A stretch of 6,250 nucleotides of DNA. Origin: RUG13091 sp963619935 (GTDB taxonomy: Bacteria > Bacillota_I > Bacilli_A > RFN20 > CAG-826). Position numbers and translations under genes: made by a program. Below are positions 6,201-6,250 of this stretch, piece after piece. Within the stretch, counting starts at the first letter, position 1. Each line of letters starts with the position of its first letter. The notes beneath the pieces were generated by a model, which did not search any database, was not told the DNA's origin, and was given only the letters and a program-made list of their open reading frames with translations. The stretch is from contig CAVEYA010000016.1 of assembly GCA_963619935.1 (NCBI GenBank), forward strand, positions 1-6,250, given 5' to 3'.

Positions 6201-6250
6201 TTATTTGATGTCGACTACTTTTTCTACTTTCTCTTGCGCCTCAGTTAAAG
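6201..6250 (-). CDS. xseB: C-terminal end of probable exodeoxyribonuclease VII small subunit (partial)
   Basis: The last 15 codons (LTEAQEKVEKVVDIK) and a TAA stop of a gene entering from the right edge. The pattern of a helix ending in L-x-E-A-Q-x-K-V-E resembles the tail of XseB, the small subunit that binds XseA to form exonuclease VII, which degrades single-stranded DNA. XseB immediately upstream of ispA/dxs is a common arrangement in Bacillota, and its position 46 bp before dxs supports the call; here no ispA lies between. With so few residues visible, the assignment rests largely on context. Confidence 0.6.
   Translation of the reverse strand, partial: LTEAQEKVEKVVDIK

Overview
The window looks like AT-rich chromosomal DNA from a low-GC Bacillota/Bacilli-type bacterium, possibly from the Erysipelotrichales/Acholeplasma/RF39 neighbourhood. 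The reasons are low GC, AGGAGG-type ribosome binding sites, U-tailed terminators, and a xerD-deoB adjacency also known from Bacillus subtilis. The genetic code appears standard: tryptophan is TGG in the genes and dinB ends in TGA, which argues against Mycoplasma/Spiroplasma code 4. Two N-runs, one flanked by nearly identical sequence with strain-like base differences, suggest a scaffolded, probably metagenomic, draft assembly.

Every gene lies on the minus strand, so the window reads from right to left. At the right edge is the C-terminal tail of a protein resembling exodeoxyribonuclease VII small subunit (xseB). Next come dxs (1-deoxy-D-xylulose-5-phosphate synthase, first MEP isoprenoid step), a Y-family DNA polymerase IV (dinB), a XerD-type tyrosine recombinase and deoB (phosphopentomutase). 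These genes are 46, 42, -14 (or -4) and 32 bp apart and end at a strong hairpin terminator at 817-840. They form a likely co-directional operon mixing DNA repair/recombination (xseB, dinB, xerD), isoprenoid precursor synthesis (dxs) and nucleoside catabolism (deoB). dinB also has a near-consensus promoter of its own, placed so close to the ATG that the mRNA would be leaderless or nearly so.

Below the terminator is a separate single-gene unit: a MazF/PemK-fold protein with an N-terminal extension of about 56 residues and no antitoxin gene upstream. It has a good ribosome binding site and its own terminator at 97-126. The last ~95 bases at the left edge hold no gene, only weak promoter-like elements.

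Two genes are damaged by assembly rather than biology. dxs is split by 33 Ns with the same ~65 bp on both sides; collapsing the overlap restores a normal 616-residue enzyme. The xerD 5' end has 10 Ns, and its ribosome binding site points to a start 10 bp upstream of the ATG that is in frame with the sequence as printed. I see no CRISPR array, tRNA, rRNA or insertion sequence, and no convincing new multi-gene system. The most interesting items are the extended MazF-like protein and the apparent leaderless dinB promoter.
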